Origin: an uncultured Bacteroidales bacterium
GTDB taxonomy: Bacteria > Bacteroidota > Bacteroidia > Bacteroidales > UBA932
NCBI GenBank assembly: GCA_934691625.1
Contig: CAKUTA010000001.1
Coordinates: forward strand, 186,001 to 250,000
Reading direction: 5' to 3'
DNA: 64,000 bases
Below are positions 17,697 through 26,548 of the stretch, in pieces; the stretch's first letter is position 1; the number at the start of each line of letters is the position of its first letter. The notes beneath the pieces are model-generated. The model had not been told where the DNA came from, made no database searches, and saw only the letters and a program-made list of their open reading frames with translations. A program made the translations under genes and the position numbers.

Positions 17697-19502
17697 ATGA
17701 AAAACAATATAAGATATATCCTGGCTCTGGTTTCCGCACATGTGCTGCTTGCGTCATGTGATGATATGCTGAACAAGTCTCCGCAATCGACATTGTCGCC
17801 GGAAATGTTCTTCACGAATGAAAGCGAGATGCGGTCATTCAGCAACGGGTTTTACGGCATATTCCCGGGCGCAGGGCTCTATAACGAGAATTGTGACAAC
17901 TATATAGGCACGAATCTCATCAGCGAGATCCGTGACGGGCGTGTCATCCCAGGCTCTGGCAACGGATGGTCGTTTACGGAGCTGCGTAATTTCAACACCC
18001 TCATCGACTACTCCTCCAACTGCAAAGATGAGAAAGTCCGTAACAGGTATGTGGGACTTGCGCGTTTCTTCAGGGCATACTTCTATTTCGAGAAAGTGAA
18101 GAGATATGGGGATATGCCATGGTATGATACCCAGCTCGGCTCGACTGACGAGGCACTCTACAAACCTCGTGACAGCCGTGAATATGTGATGGGCAAGATG
18201 CTGGAGGACATTGACTTCGCCATAGCGAACCTCTCTGATGTCCCGTCTTTATATACGGTCACCAGGTGGACAGCGCTGGCACTTAAGTCAAGATTCTGCC
18301 TTTTCGAGGGCACGTACCGCAAGTATCATGAAATCAATGATTATGAACATGACTGGAAGTATTATCTCGAGCTTTCGGCAGAGGCTTCAGCGGAATTCAT
18401 GAACAAGAGCAGCTATACTCTGCATACAGAAGGCGGTCCAGAGGCAAGCTATCTGGCACTTTTCACATCTGACAATGCTCTTGCTGACGAAGTTATCCTG
18501 GCGCGGAACTATAATGGCGCATCAGGTATAGGTGTGACCCATAATTCATCCAACTACACTCTTGTCGCAGGCATGGGACGCCCAGGAATGACCAAGAAGA
18601 TCGTTGACAGCTATCTTATGAAGGATGGCTCGCGTTTCACGGACAGGCCGGGGCATACGACAATGCAGTTCGCAGATGAGATGAAGAACCGTGATCCACG
18701 TCTGGCGCAGACTATCAGAACCCCGGGCTATACCAGGATCGTCGGGAAGGACAATGAGCAGAAAGATATATTGAAGCAGTATGCTCCTGATCTGTCTGTC
18801 TCAATAACAGGCTATCAGCCTATCAAGTATGTGTACAGGGAATCCGGCGCCAAGGATGCCTATAACCAGTCGGACATGGACCTGATTATCTTCAGGACTG
18901 CGGAAATCTATCTGAACTATGTTGAGGCCAAGGCGGAGCTTGGCACATTGACGCAGGGCGACATTGACATTACCATCAAGAAACTCCGTGACCGTGTGGG
19001 AATGCCGAATCTTGATATGGCTGCTGCCAATGCCTCTCCGGACCCTTATCTTGCTTCCGAGGTGACAGGGTATGCGAATGTGAGCGGTGACAACAAGGGC
19101 ATCATCCTGGAAATCCGCAGGGAGAGGGCCATAGAGCTTGCGCAGGAAGGCTTCCGCTACTACGATATGATGAGATGGAAAGAGGGCAAACGGTTCGAGC
19201 AGCCGCTTCTCGGAATGTATTTCCCTGGCCCAGGGGAGTATGACCTGGACGGTGACGGCACGATAGACGTATGCCTGTACGAGACATCTGCACCGGCTGC
19301 AAGCAAGGCCACATTGAAATACAAGCTCGGCACAGACATCATCTTGAGCGAGGGTACGAAGGGCTATATCATGCCTCATGACGGCGAAGGCAAGTGGAAC
19401 GAGGAGAGGGATTATCTCTATCCTGTTCCTACGGACGACAGATCCCTGACCCATGGAAATCTTGCACAGAATCCTGGCTGGGATGATGGCCTGGTATTCT
19501 AG
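17697..19502 (+). CDS. SusD/RagB-like lipoprotein
   Basis: 601 residues from ATG 17697; an in-frame TTG nine bases upstream is unlikely. Lipobox LLASC with Cys21. The helical SusD core contains GLARFFRAYFYFEKVKRYGD and the C-terminal ILEIRRERAIELAQEGFRYY, RWKEGKRFEQ and the NPGWDDG-like end. It should bind the glycan at the cell surface as partner of the SusC at 14153. It is clearly paralogous to the SusD at 53803: the blocks around KKLRDRVGMPNL and AAANASPDPYL are nearly identical in the two proteins. The next gene starts 24-27 nt later. Confidence 0.95.
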   Translation: MKNNIRYILALVSAHVLLASCDDMLNKSPQSTLSPEMFFTNESEMRSFSNGFYGIFPGAGLYNENCDNYIGTNLISEIRDGRVIPGSGNGWSFTELRNFNTLIDYSSNCKDEKVRNRYVGLARFFRAYFYFEKVKRYGDMPWYDTQLGSTDEALYKPRDSREYVMGKMLEDIDFAIANLSDVPSLYTVTRWTALALKSRFCLFEGTYRKYHEINDYEHDWKYYLELSAEASAEFMNKSSYTLHTEGGPEASYLALFTSDNALADEVILARNYNGASGIGVTHNSSNYTLVAGMGRPGMTKKIVDSYLMKDGSRFTDRPGHTTMQFADEMKNRDPRLAQTIRTPGYTRIVGKDNEQKDILKQYAPDLSVSITGYQPIKYVYRESGAKDAYNQSDMDLIIFRTAEIYLNYVEAKAELGTLTQGDIDITIKKLRDRVGMPNLDMAAANASPDPYLASEVTGYANVSGDNKGIILEIRRERAIELAQEGFRYYDMMRWKEGKRFEQPLLGMYFPGPGEYDLDGDGTIDVCLYETSAPAASKATLKYKLGTDIILSEGTKGYIMPHDGEGKWNEERDYLYPVPTDDRSLTHGNLAQNPGWDDGLVF

Positions 19503-19526
19503 TTATAACTGTTGATAACATTTAAA

Positions 19527-21155
19527 ATGATGAAAAAGAGTATATTACTTATATCTTCACTTGTGCTGGCAATGACAGGAACTGTTTCCTGCAGCCGGAA
19601 TGAGAACGAAGGCTATAGTGATACGGCAGTCCTTTCTGCTGTATCTTCTGCCGGGGATGAGATTGTCAGTGCCCTTGCAGGGAACTCCAGGACCGTCAGT
19701 ATCAGGGCTGCGGCATCTGTTGTGGCAGACGAGCCTCTGTCTGTCAGCTTCCGCGTGGACGAGAGCCTGGTCGCAGTATATAATCAGGAGCATGAGACTT
19801 CATACGAGATGGCACCGTCTAACTGCTATGTGCTTGGAAGCGGCGAGGCTATCATGCCGCGCTACGGGAAATCGTCCTCCTCTGTGGAGCTGACGTTCAC
19901 TGCTAGGGAGGAGATGCCTATGGACGAGAAATATCTGCTTCCTGTGGTCATCGACAAGGTGTCAGGGTATGACAATTATACTGTCAGCGAGCCTGTATAT
20001 CTTTTCGTTATGCACATGTCGCCGGTAAAGGGCATGGGAACGGAAAGATTCCCGTATCTCATTTCGGAACCTAAGGATCTTGTGGATATGCATGATCAGG
20101 TGAAGCTTGGCGAAAAGGTATATTTCAGGATGACTGATGATGTGGACATGAGCGATATCACGGACTGGGTGCCTGTGAACTATGCGGATCCGTTCACCAG
20201 GGAGATTGACTTCGATGGAGATGGTCATACTATCAGCAATTTCTCCTGCTCATACCGGAGCTATCCTTCATTCTTCGGTGTTCTCTACGGGAATGTCCAT
20301 GACATGACATTCCTGAATCCGTATGTCAACGGCGGTTCGGCTGCCGGGGTAATCGGCGGATACGTCGGCACCAAGACGCTGTATGCACATGTTTCCAATG
20401 TCCGTGTGATCGGGGCGCGTCTGTTCGAGAGCGGCACCTATGGCGTAGGCGGTATCGGAGGCCGTCTTGGCGGACCGGACTGCGTCATAGAGAACTGCTA
20501 TGTGAACGGGCAGATCGAATCTACGCATAAGGACGGCGCCGCCGGACTTATCGGAGGTGAGAACGAGACTGCTACAGTGACTATCCGGAACTGCTTCACG
20601 GAAGGTTCAGTGAAGGCCAAGCTTACGGCAGGTGGCATTCTCGGGGAATTCTGGAGACCGGATGCAAGCATAACCAACTGTGCATCTACTGCGAGCATCG
20701 AGGGCGTCTGGGCTGTAGGTGGAATCGTCGGCAGGGCGACGGGCTGGAGCTCGAACTTCAAGGCTACGGTGCACAACAAGGTGGTGAACTGCATTGCATG
20801 GAATGACAAGATACGTGCGACGAACACTGACGGGAAACTTGGACATTACAGCAGCGGCTCCATTGTGGGCTTCACGGCTATCTACAATACGCACACCAAC
20901 GGATGGCGTAAATATGACATTGATTTCCAGGATTATCCTGGCCTTGATGCCCTGAATATTCCGGTTGACCAGCCGGACTCCGATGCCGATAATCCTCTTC
21001 TTGTCGGGACTTCCAATCTTGCTTCAGGGATGTATATGTATCCATATCATGGAAAGGCGGCAGGCAAGGATGAAACCCTCAGTGATGTTGCCAGAAGGCT
21101 CGGATGGGATGAAAGCATCTGGGATCTCAGCGGCGATAAGCCAGTTCTTAAATAA
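19527..21155 (+). CDS. Surface lipoprotein with DUF1735 and GLUG-like beta-helix repeats
   Basis: 542 residues from ATG 19527 (ATG 19530 directly after it is equally good). Signal peptide with lipobox TVSC. About residues 35-160 match the DUF1735 (BT_3987-like N-terminal) pattern: EPLSVSFRVDESLVAVYN, then YEMAPSNCY, then KYLLPVVIDKVSG. That domain occurs in glycan-binding lipoproteins and in some endo-hexosaminidases. The remainder begins GTERFPYLISEPKDL and contains repeated Gly-rich units such as GVGGIGGRLGG, AAGLIGGEN, TAGGILGEFW and AVGGIVGRATG. These resemble GLUG repeats that stack into a beta-helix. No catalytic motif is seen. I infer a surface glycan-binding protein of this PUL, anchored next to SusCD. 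Confidence 0.8.
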   Translation: MMKKSILLISSLVLAMTGTVSCSRNENEGYSDTAVLSAVSSAGDEIVSALAGNSRTVSIRAAASVVADEPLSVSFRVDESLVAVYNQEHETSYEMAPSNCYVLGSGEAIMPRYGKSSSSVELTFTAREEMPMDEKYLLPVVIDKVSGYDNYTVSEPVYLFVMHMSPVKGMGTERFPYLISEPKDLVDMHDQVKLGEKVYFRMTDDVDMSDITDWVPVNYADPFTREIDFDGDGHTISNFSCSYRSYPSFFGVLYGNVHDMTFLNPYVNGGSAAGVIGGYVGTKTLYAHVSNVRVIGARLFESGTYGVGGIGGRLGGPDCVIENCYVNGQIESTHKDGAAGLIGGENETATVTIRNCFTEGSVKAKLTAGGILGEFWRPDASITNCASTASIEGVWAVGGIVGRATGWSSNFKATVHNKVVNCIAWNDKIRATNTDGKLGHYSSGSIVGFTAIYNTHTNGWRKYDIDFQDYPGLDALNIPVDQPDSDADNPLLVGTSNLASGMYMYPYHGKAAGKDETLSDVARRLGWDESIWDLSGDKPVLK

Positions 21156-21164
21156 TCATTGACA

Positions 21165-22199
21165 ATGAAAAAGTTAACTTATATAATCCTGCCAGTCCTC
21201 CTGGCAGTCTCGATGGTGGCATGTGAGGGGGAGAGCACAGGCTCATTCTATGACCATCCGCATCACAATACCGGGACGGACACCCCCGACATTCCAGATA
21301 CACCTGATCCAGAGAAGCCTCAATATGACGAGACCGTCTATAATCTGGACCAGTCGCTCTGGAAGACCGTGCCAGTGTCTGATGGCGTGGTATGGAAGAA
21401 CTTCGAGGCAGCGGATGTGATTACCGGCGCTCCGCAGATCGTGAATGTACTGGATGTGGATATGGACGCGAAGAAGAATGATGTGAAGCTTGTCTATTAT
21501 TATCCTGCTGTCACCCCGTCCACGGCATTCAAGGACCAGAAGGCCGTCGGCGTGATCAATGCCGGATACGAGATCGGCTCCATCTTCGTCAAGGTCGCCG
21601 GCAATGTGCTCGGCAGCATAAAGAACGCATATATAAACAATACCGTACCGCAGTGGAAGAATGACGGCGCCATCTTCATTGACGGTGACAATGTGAATAT
21701 ATCTTACTGCTGCAAGGGTATGAAGCTGGCTGCGCAGCGCCAGTTCTTCTTCGGGTGCAGTGAGCCGGATATCCTGTCAAGCGCCCCGATGCTGATCGAC
21801 AACAACGAGCCTGTCGGCGAGCTGTTCGCAAAGAGCGACCTTACATACGAGCAGCTGATTACCCTTAACTCGGAAGACCCTCTCCGTCACCAGGGAATAC
21901 GGCATCCGCGTACAGCTGTCGCCAAGACTGCTGATAATCATCTTCTTCTCATTACAGTTGACGGAAGGCGCGAGGATGTCAGTGCAGGCATGACGGCGCG
22001 GGAACTGACTATTTTCCTGAAAAACTGGTTCAAGCCTCAGTATGCATTAAACCTGGATGGCGGCGGTTCCACGACAATGTGCGTGAAAGGCCAGGGCGAT
22101 CAGGATACCCACGTGGTGAACTACCCTGTTGATAACGGCCAGTTCGACCATGCAGGGGAGCGTGTGCGTGACACCCACATCTGCATCATCCCGAGATAG
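21165..22199 (+). CDS. Phosphodiester glycosidase (NAGPA family) lipoprotein
   Basis: 344 residues from ATG 21165. Lipobox MVAC with Cys20, then an acidic/Pro spacer (about 21-60). The catalytic region resembles the NAGPA domain of N-acetylglucosamine-1-phosphodiester alpha-N-acetylglucosaminidase, the uncovering enzyme of mannose-6-phosphate biosynthesis. Visible motifs are GVINAGYEIGS, LLITVDGRREDVSAGMT and YALNLDGGGSTTMCVKG, in the family order. Bacterial relatives include exopolysaccharide and spore-coat enzymes with poorly defined substrates. Here it is the last gene of an ECF-controlled SusCD operon, which suggests it cleaves a sugar-1-phosphodiester in the imported glycan. A strong terminator follows. 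Confidence 0.85.
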   Translation: MKKLTYIILPVLLAVSMVACEGESTGSFYDHPHHNTGTDTPDIPDTPDPEKPQYDETVYNLDQSLWKTVPVSDGVVWKNFEAADVITGAPQIVNVLDVDMDAKKNDVKLVYYYPAVTPSTAFKDQKAVGVINAGYEIGSIFVKVAGNVLGSIKNAYINNTVPQWKNDGAIFIDGDNVNISYCCKGMKLAAQRQFFFGCSEPDILSSAPMLIDNNEPVGELFAKSDLTYEQLITLNSEDPLRHQGIRHPRTAVAKTADNHLLLITVDGRREDVSAGMTARELTIFLKNWFKPQYALNLDGGGSTTMCVKGQGDQDTHVVNYPVDNGQFDHAGERVRDTHICIIPR

Positions 22200-22220
22200 G
22201 CGATTGTCCTGACAGACATG

Positions 22221-22255
22221 AAAGCCTCCCGCTGAACTCCAGCAGGAGGCTTTTT
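22221..22255 (+). terminator. Rho-independent terminator after the SusCD/NAGPA operon
   Basis: AAAGCCTCC and GGAGGCTTT form the outer stem with CGCTG/CAGC pairs inside and an AACTC loop, followed by TTTTTC. It lies 22 nt after the phosphodiester-glycosidase stop. Because the next gene is convergent, and the stem is also flanked by a short A run, it may work weakly in the other direction. Confidence 0.88.
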
Positions 22256-22308
22256 CTATGTGTTTGCAGGCTGTGCCGATACTTACGGATGTTCGCTTTG
22301 CTCATCCC

Positions 22309-22326
22309 GTCAGGCTATCGCCTGAC
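22309..22326 (-). other. Small hairpin overlapping the YgjP-like gene stop
   Basis: GTCAGGC-TATC-GCCTGAC is a perfect 7-bp stem with a tetraloop and touches the stop codon of the minus-strand metallopeptidase gene. There is no U-tract, so its terminator role is uncertain. Together with the terminator at 22221-22255 it separates two convergent transcripts. Confidence 0.4.
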
Positions 22327-23195
22327 TATACCATTCTCCAGCGGCTGATTTCACGGCTCAGGACTTCATCCAGAGGCGGCAGACTGGCATCATCCAGCCA
22401 CGCCTTATATTTCATGGCATCAGGCGAGCCCAGGCTTATGAGATGCCTGAGGTTGCAGAGGCACAGGTTCTCTAGCAGTGAATGGAACTTAGGGCCGTGG
22501 TTCGGCACTGTCAGGTGGCATAGCTCATGCAGGATCACATAGTCGCAGAGCGGTTCAGGCAGACGTACAAGGTTCAGGTTGAGGTTTATGTTCCCAAGCC
22601 TGGAGCAGCTGCCCCAGTTTGACGAGTTGTGCTTGATGGTGATGTTCCTGTAGCGGAAGCCGTACATTCCGGCGAAAAGCCCGGCCTTCTGCGGCAGCAG
22701 AAGCTTCGCCTCATCGCGCAGCACCTTGACCAGCGCGTCTTTCAGCTTCGCTTTTTCACAATTACCGGCAGATGAAAATTCCAATATCTTGATATTCAAT
22801 GGTTTCTCTAGGCTGAGCCATAACCTGCGGCTCTCCTCAGGATTCTCCACACGTGCGATTCTTATTCCTATACGTGACGATGCGGCAGGCGCTTCTCGCT
22901 TCCTGAACACAATGTGCGACAGCAGGGTCTTTACACCCATGCCGTCAGCAAATTCCCCTACGGATTTTCCTTCAGACGCAGCGGCCTTTGCGTGCCTAGT
23001 CTGCCGTTCCATCGCCTCCCTTATCCATCCCCGCCGCTTCTCCAGATAGTCCAGACCGTCCTGATACCGCAGACCCCATGGCACAGTCACCGAGACACGG
23101 CTTCCGTTCCTGTCTTCAGTGCCGCGAACACGGATACTGATAGCCCTGCTTCTTGCATTCTTCCGCAGGATCACCGTTCCGAATTCCTTATCCAT
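22326..23195 (-). CDS. YgjP-like (DUF45) zinc metallopeptidase
   Basis: 289 residues from ATG 23195; an in-frame TTG 24 nt upstream is disregarded. The C-terminal half carries the DUF45/WLM-type signature: WGSCSRLGNINLN, then the zinc site HELCHLTVPNHGPKFH, which is HExxH plus a downstream His. The N-terminal half (about 1-140) is basic and less conserved. E. coli YgjP is the family reference, and its physiological role is not settled. It is the last gene of the gltX-rpiB-truB direction of transcription. It is separated from truB by 101 nt that contain an intergenic palindrome. The residues after the zinc site (about 40) extend beyond the usual family end. Confidence 0.85.
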   Translation of the reverse strand: MDKEFGTVILRKNARSRAISIRVRGTEDRNGSRVSVTVPWGLRYQDGLDYLEKRRGWIREAMERQTRHAKAAASEGKSVGEFADGMGVKTLLSHIVFRKREAPAASSRIGIRIARVENPEESRRLWLSLEKPLNIKILEFSSAGNCEKAKLKDALVKVLRDEAKLLLPQKAGLFAGMYGFRYRNITIKHNSSNWGSCSRLGNINLNLNLVRLPEPLCDYVILHELCHLTVPNHGPKFHSLLENLCLCNLRHLISLGSPDAMKYKAWLDDASLPPLDEVLSREISRWRMV

Positions 23196-23240
23196 GGAAG
23201 TTTTTACGTATCCACTCAAAGCGCTGTGTGATAATATGAT

Positions 23241-23283
23241 AGCATTTTCTAAAATCGCGCCATGCGTTGTTTTGAAAAATGCT
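23241..23283. repeat. Intergenic imperfect palindrome, copy A of a four-copy family
   Basis: AGCATTTTCTAAAA (23241-23254) pairs with TTTTGAAAAATGCT (23270-23283) except at two positions, around a GC-richer loop. A tail CTAATATACTGATAATTAA runs to the truB stop. Arm, loop spacing and tail match the elements at 31522, 42999 and 63127, all in the same + orientation. This copy separates truB from the YgjP-like gene. Confidence 0.7.
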
Positions 23284-23296
23284 AATATACTGATAA

Positions 23297-24259
23297 TTAA
23301 TAAATTGGCTTAAAACTGGAAAACAATGCGACCGCCTGGCCTACTGTCAATGCCTCCGAAACACGGAACCCTCCTGTCCTTGTCCTGCGCAGCCCGTCCA
23401 GATGAGCCCCTGAACCCAGGGCCTCGCCCAGGTCTCTCGCCAGAGCCCTGATATACGTCCCCTTGGAACATGCCACGCTGATATCGGCGTGTGGCAGATG
23501 CAATGCGCTGTTGTCGGTTACATTGATCCTGCTGTTCCTGCGGTTCACGGAACCGTCGGCATTGACCACGGAAGACGCCCCTCCGTCATCAGGAACATAT
23601 CCGTCTTCCATCTCCAGGCTGTCCTCAGGAAGCCCGTCGGGGCAGAACCTCAGCAGCTCCATCTCGGTGATGTTTATCAGCTGTCTGCTCAATGTCTCCG
23701 TCGCAGTGTGGTCGAAACCGGCTGCATCATCCTCTGAAAGCCCGGCGCTCTGCATCCGCTTCCACTCCTTCCTGGCGAGCTCGTATGCCCTGACGCCATC
23801 CACAGACTTCGCGGAAAACAGCGGCGCCACCTGCTCCTGCTTCCCTATAAAACCCGGAAGAACACTCCGCAGAGTCTCTTCGCTTACGCCATCCACAGGA
23901 TATCTCATGTCAATGTCCTTCTCCAGGTCATACGACGGAGTCGTGGCGCCGAATGTTATGCCGGCGATGTACTCCTTCTCATGACGCTGCAGTTCCTCCG
24001 CCAGTTTGGTGGCCTTGCCGATACATACCAGCAGCACACCTGTTGCGAGAGGGTCAAGTGTCCCTGCATGCCCCACTTTCAGGTTCTTCTTGTGGAAATG
24101 CCTGCAGGCGCAGAACTTGACTTTACGTATCACATCTGCGGAAGTCCATCTATAAGGCTTGTCCACAGGAAGAATAATCCCCTCCGGATAGTCGTCGATA
24201 TTCCCGGAGAGGATCAGTCCATTAATATTTTCCTTGCTTAGAATCAATGCCATCAGCAT
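23297..24259 (-). CDS. truB: tRNA pseudouridine-55 synthase
   Basis: 320 residues. TruB isomerises U55 in the T-loop of most tRNAs. The catalytic motif HAGTLDPLATGVL with its Asp is at about 62-74. KEYIAGITFGATTPSYDLE and the conserved CSKGTYIRALARDLG are also present. Between about residues 165 and 255 there is an acidic, low-complexity segment (including EDSLEMEDGYVPDD) that makes the protein longer than a minimal TruB, lying just before the CSKGTYIR strand. The start ATG 24259 lies 3 nt after the rpiB stop; ATG 24253 is an alternative. Transcription continues from gltX and rpiB. Confidence 0.95.
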   Translation of the reverse strand: MLMALILSKENINGLILSGNIDDYPEGIILPVDKPYRWTSADVIRKVKFCACRHFHKKNLKVGHAGTLDPLATGVLLVCIGKATKLAEELQRHEKEYIAGITFGATTPSYDLEKDIDMRYPVDGVSEETLRSVLPGFIGKQEQVAPLFSAKSVDGVRAYELARKEWKRMQSAGLSEDDAAGFDHTATETLSRQLINITEMELLRFCPDGLPEDSLEMEDGYVPDDGGASSVVNADGSVNRRNSRINVTDNSALHLPHADISVACSKGTYIRALARDLGEALGSGAHLDGLRRTRTGGFRVSEALTVGQAVALFSSFKPIY

Positions 24260-24262
24260 CCG

Positions 24263-24694
24263 TTATTTACATGGTATCTTCTCGATGCGCCTCTCGTGGC
24301 GTCCGCCCTCGAAAGGAGTCTCAAGCCATACTTTCGTGATTTCCTGCACCATCTTGAATGATATGAACCGTGCAGGCATCACGAGAACATTCGCATTGTT
24401 GTGGGCCTTTACAAGCCTGCCTATTTCGGTACCCCATGCCAGGCCGGCACGTATGCCCTGATGCTTGTTAAGAGTTATCGCCATTCCGTTTCCTGTTCCG
24501 CACATGGCGATTCCGCAGTCCACCTTGCCGCTTTCCACCGCTTCTGCAAGCGGATGCGCGACATCAGGGTAATCCATGCTCTCTGTGGAATGTGTCCCGA
24601 AATCCTCTACCTCATATCCCATCTTTTCAAGATAAGGAATGAGCTTGCTCTTGTACTCGAAACCAGCGTGGTCGCTGCAAATACCTATTTTCAT
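24263..24694 (-). CDS. rpiB: Ribose-5-phosphate isomerase B
   Basis: 143 residues, the usual length for RpiB, which interconverts ribulose-5-P and ribose-5-P in the pentose phosphate pathway. Visible features are MKIGICSDHAGFEYK with the substrate-binding Asp-His pair, then the active-site Cys and phosphate loop in CGIAMCGTGNGM. KHQGIRAGLAW and the C-terminal ETPFEGGRHERRI complete the fold. It lies between gltX (51-nt gap) and truB (3-nt gap). No sugar-specific neighbours are present, so allose-6-phosphate isomerase activity is less likely. Confidence 0.95.
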   Translation of the reverse strand: MKIGICSDHAGFEYKSKLIPYLEKMGYEVEDFGTHSTESMDYPDVAHPLAEAVESGKVDCGIAMCGTGNGMAITLNKHQGIRAGLAWGTEIGRLVKAHNNANVLVMPARFISFKMVQEITKVWLETPFEGGRHERRIEKIPCK

Positions 24695-24745
24695 AGCTGT
24701 GAATATTTTACGGCGGACACCTTGCGGCAGCCGCCATGACCTGTA

Positions 24746-26497
24746 TTATTTCCCCAGACGTTCACCTGCATAGTTCATGCGGGATGTGAACTCCTCTTTT
24801 CCTATGAACGACAGGATGTCGGCGATGCCCAGACCGCTTGCCGCCCCGGTGAGCGCAAGCCTGATGCAGTTCATGACCTTTCCCATAGGCCATCCCTGCT
24901 CACGGATATAATCCTCCAGATATGACTCAATGTTCTCTTTCGTGAATTCACCTTCATATCCGCAGACATGCTCTGTCACCTGGTATGCAGGCTGGTAGCT
25001 TTCAGGCTTCCAGAACTTGTCGGCATCCTTTGCCAGGAACGGCGCTGTGGTGCTGTCATCATATACCTTTGCGCGTGGATCAGCCGCACGCCTCGGATCA
25101 GCAGGCTTTGCCGCCTCCGCCGCTGCTCCAGCCTTGACTCCATACTGCTCATATTCTACAGGAGAAATGAACAGGCAGAAAGCGTTCAGCCATATATCCT
25201 TCACGAATGAAGCCCTCTCCTTCACGAAAGCTACAACGTCATGCACATAATCCCTGGTCACGATGTGATTCCTGAAATCCACACCCTTGCCGGCGAGCTT
25301 TGCCCCCTCTGCCAATGCGCATGCAGGACAGTCCACAACCTTTATTCCATGACTCTCGAGTACTGGAATGAACAGCTCTGTAAGCTCGTCATCGGATTTC
25401 ATGCGGAGATACTCCTTGTTGTACCATTTGGCCTTCTCCGGGTTGAAGCGTGCTCCGGACTTGATTACACGGTCGAGCGAGAACGCCTTTATGAGCTCGT
25501 CAATGCTGAAAATCTCCTGGTCAGTACCGGGATTCCATCCCAGCATCGCAAGCATGTTCACGAAAGCCTCAGGGAAATAACCGTCTTCACGGTAGCCATG
25601 TGAGACTTCTCCTTCCGCATTGACCCATCTCAGAGGGAAAACCGGGAACCCGAGACGATCACCGTCACGCTTGCTCAGCTTGCCTTTTCCGTCAGGTTTG
25701 AGGAGCAGTGACAGATGCGCGAAACGCGGCATGGTGTCCTCCCAGCCGAATGCCTTGTACAGCATGTAGTGCAGAGGCAGCGACGGCAGCCATTCCTCTC
25801 CGCGGATAACCTCGGTGATCTCCATAAGGTGGTCATCCACAATGTTTGCCAGGTGGTAGGTCGGAAGCTCGTCGGCGCGTTTCCAGAGGACCTTGTCATC
25901 CAGGGTGTCGGTATTTACCTCAATGTGCCCGCGTATAAGGTCGTCCATCTTGACCACCGTGTCCTTAGGCATCTTGAAGCGGATGGTCCAGCAGTCTGTA
26001 GTCTCCAGCAGATTCTTCACCTCATCCTCCGGGAGTGTGAGGGAGTTGCGCAGCTCCATGCGTGTCTCCTGGTTATAGATGAATGTCTTTCCTGCGGCTT
26101 CAGCTTCAGCCCTCTTGGCCTCAAGCTCCTCTGCCGTGTCGAAAGCATAATATGCATAGCCGTTCTCTATGAGCTGGTCGGCATATTTGCGGTAGATTCC
26201 CTTCCTCTGGGACTGGCGGTACGGCGCATGCGGATGCCTCTCGGATGGAGTCTCCACCACTTTTCCGTTCTCATCCACGCCTTCGTCGGCATGTATTCCG
26301 CACCATTCAAGAGCCTCGATTATATATTTTTCCGCTCCTGGCACGAACCTGTGTGAGTCTGTATCCTCGATTCTTATTATGAAATCTCCTCCGTTCTGCT
26401 TGGCGAACAGATAGTTGTACAGCGCTGTCCTCACTCCGCCCATGTGGAGCGGCCCGGTAGGTGACGGTGCAAATCTTACTCTAGTCTTTCTTTCCAT
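24746..26497 (-). CDS. gltX: Glutamyl-tRNA synthetase
   Basis: 583 residues. This is a class I synthetase that charges tRNA-Glu. The HIGH-type motif is in FAPSPTGPLHMGG near the N-terminus, and the KMSKS-type motif is KLSKRDGDRLG at about 275. DDHLMEITEVIRGEEWL is the conserved central block. It is longer than typical GltX (about 470-505). Part of the extra length is an Ala/Pro/Asp-rich insert near residues 450-475 with a repeated ADPR unit, just before the C-terminal anticodon-binding helices. A good promoter overlaps the end of ftsZ, so gltX-rpiB-truB is likely its own operon. Confidence 0.96.
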   Translation of the reverse strand: MERKTRVRFAPSPTGPLHMGGVRTALYNYLFAKQNGGDFIIRIEDTDSHRFVPGAEKYIIEALEWCGIHADEGVDENGKVVETPSERHPHAPYRQSQRKGIYRKYADQLIENGYAYYAFDTAEELEAKRAEAEAAGKTFIYNQETRMELRNSLTLPEDEVKNLLETTDCWTIRFKMPKDTVVKMDDLIRGHIEVNTDTLDDKVLWKRADELPTYHLANIVDDHLMEITEVIRGEEWLPSLPLHYMLYKAFGWEDTMPRFAHLSLLLKPDGKGKLSKRDGDRLGFPVFPLRWVNAEGEVSHGYREDGYFPEAFVNMLAMLGWNPGTDQEIFSIDELIKAFSLDRVIKSGARFNPEKAKWYNKEYLRMKSDDELTELFIPVLESHGIKVVDCPACALAEGAKLAGKGVDFRNHIVTRDYVHDVVAFVKERASFVKDIWLNAFCLFISPVEYEQYGVKAGAAAEAAKPADPRRAADPRAKVYDDSTTAPFLAKDADKFWKPESYQPAYQVTEHVCGYEGEFTKENIESYLEDYIREQGWPMGKVMNCIRLALTGAASGLGIADILSFIGKEEFTSRMNYAGERLGK

Positions 26498-26515
26498 GTC
26501 GTTATAATTTCCTCA

Positions 26516-26547
26516 CAAAATTACAGAAAATATGGGTGCACCCCAAA
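26516..26547 (-). promoter_or_regulatory. Promoter of gltX with embedded palindrome
   Basis: Read on the minus strand, a TTTG -33 box (26547-26544) and a TAATTTTG -7 box (26523-26516) are separated by 20 nt. This is the textbook Bacteroidetes arrangement (TTTG-N19-21-TAnnTTTG). The gltX start is 18 nt downstream, so the leader is very short. A perfect 10-bp palindrome GGGTGCACCC (26534-26543) lies between the two boxes and could be an operator. Confidence 0.75.
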
Positions 26548-26548
26548 A

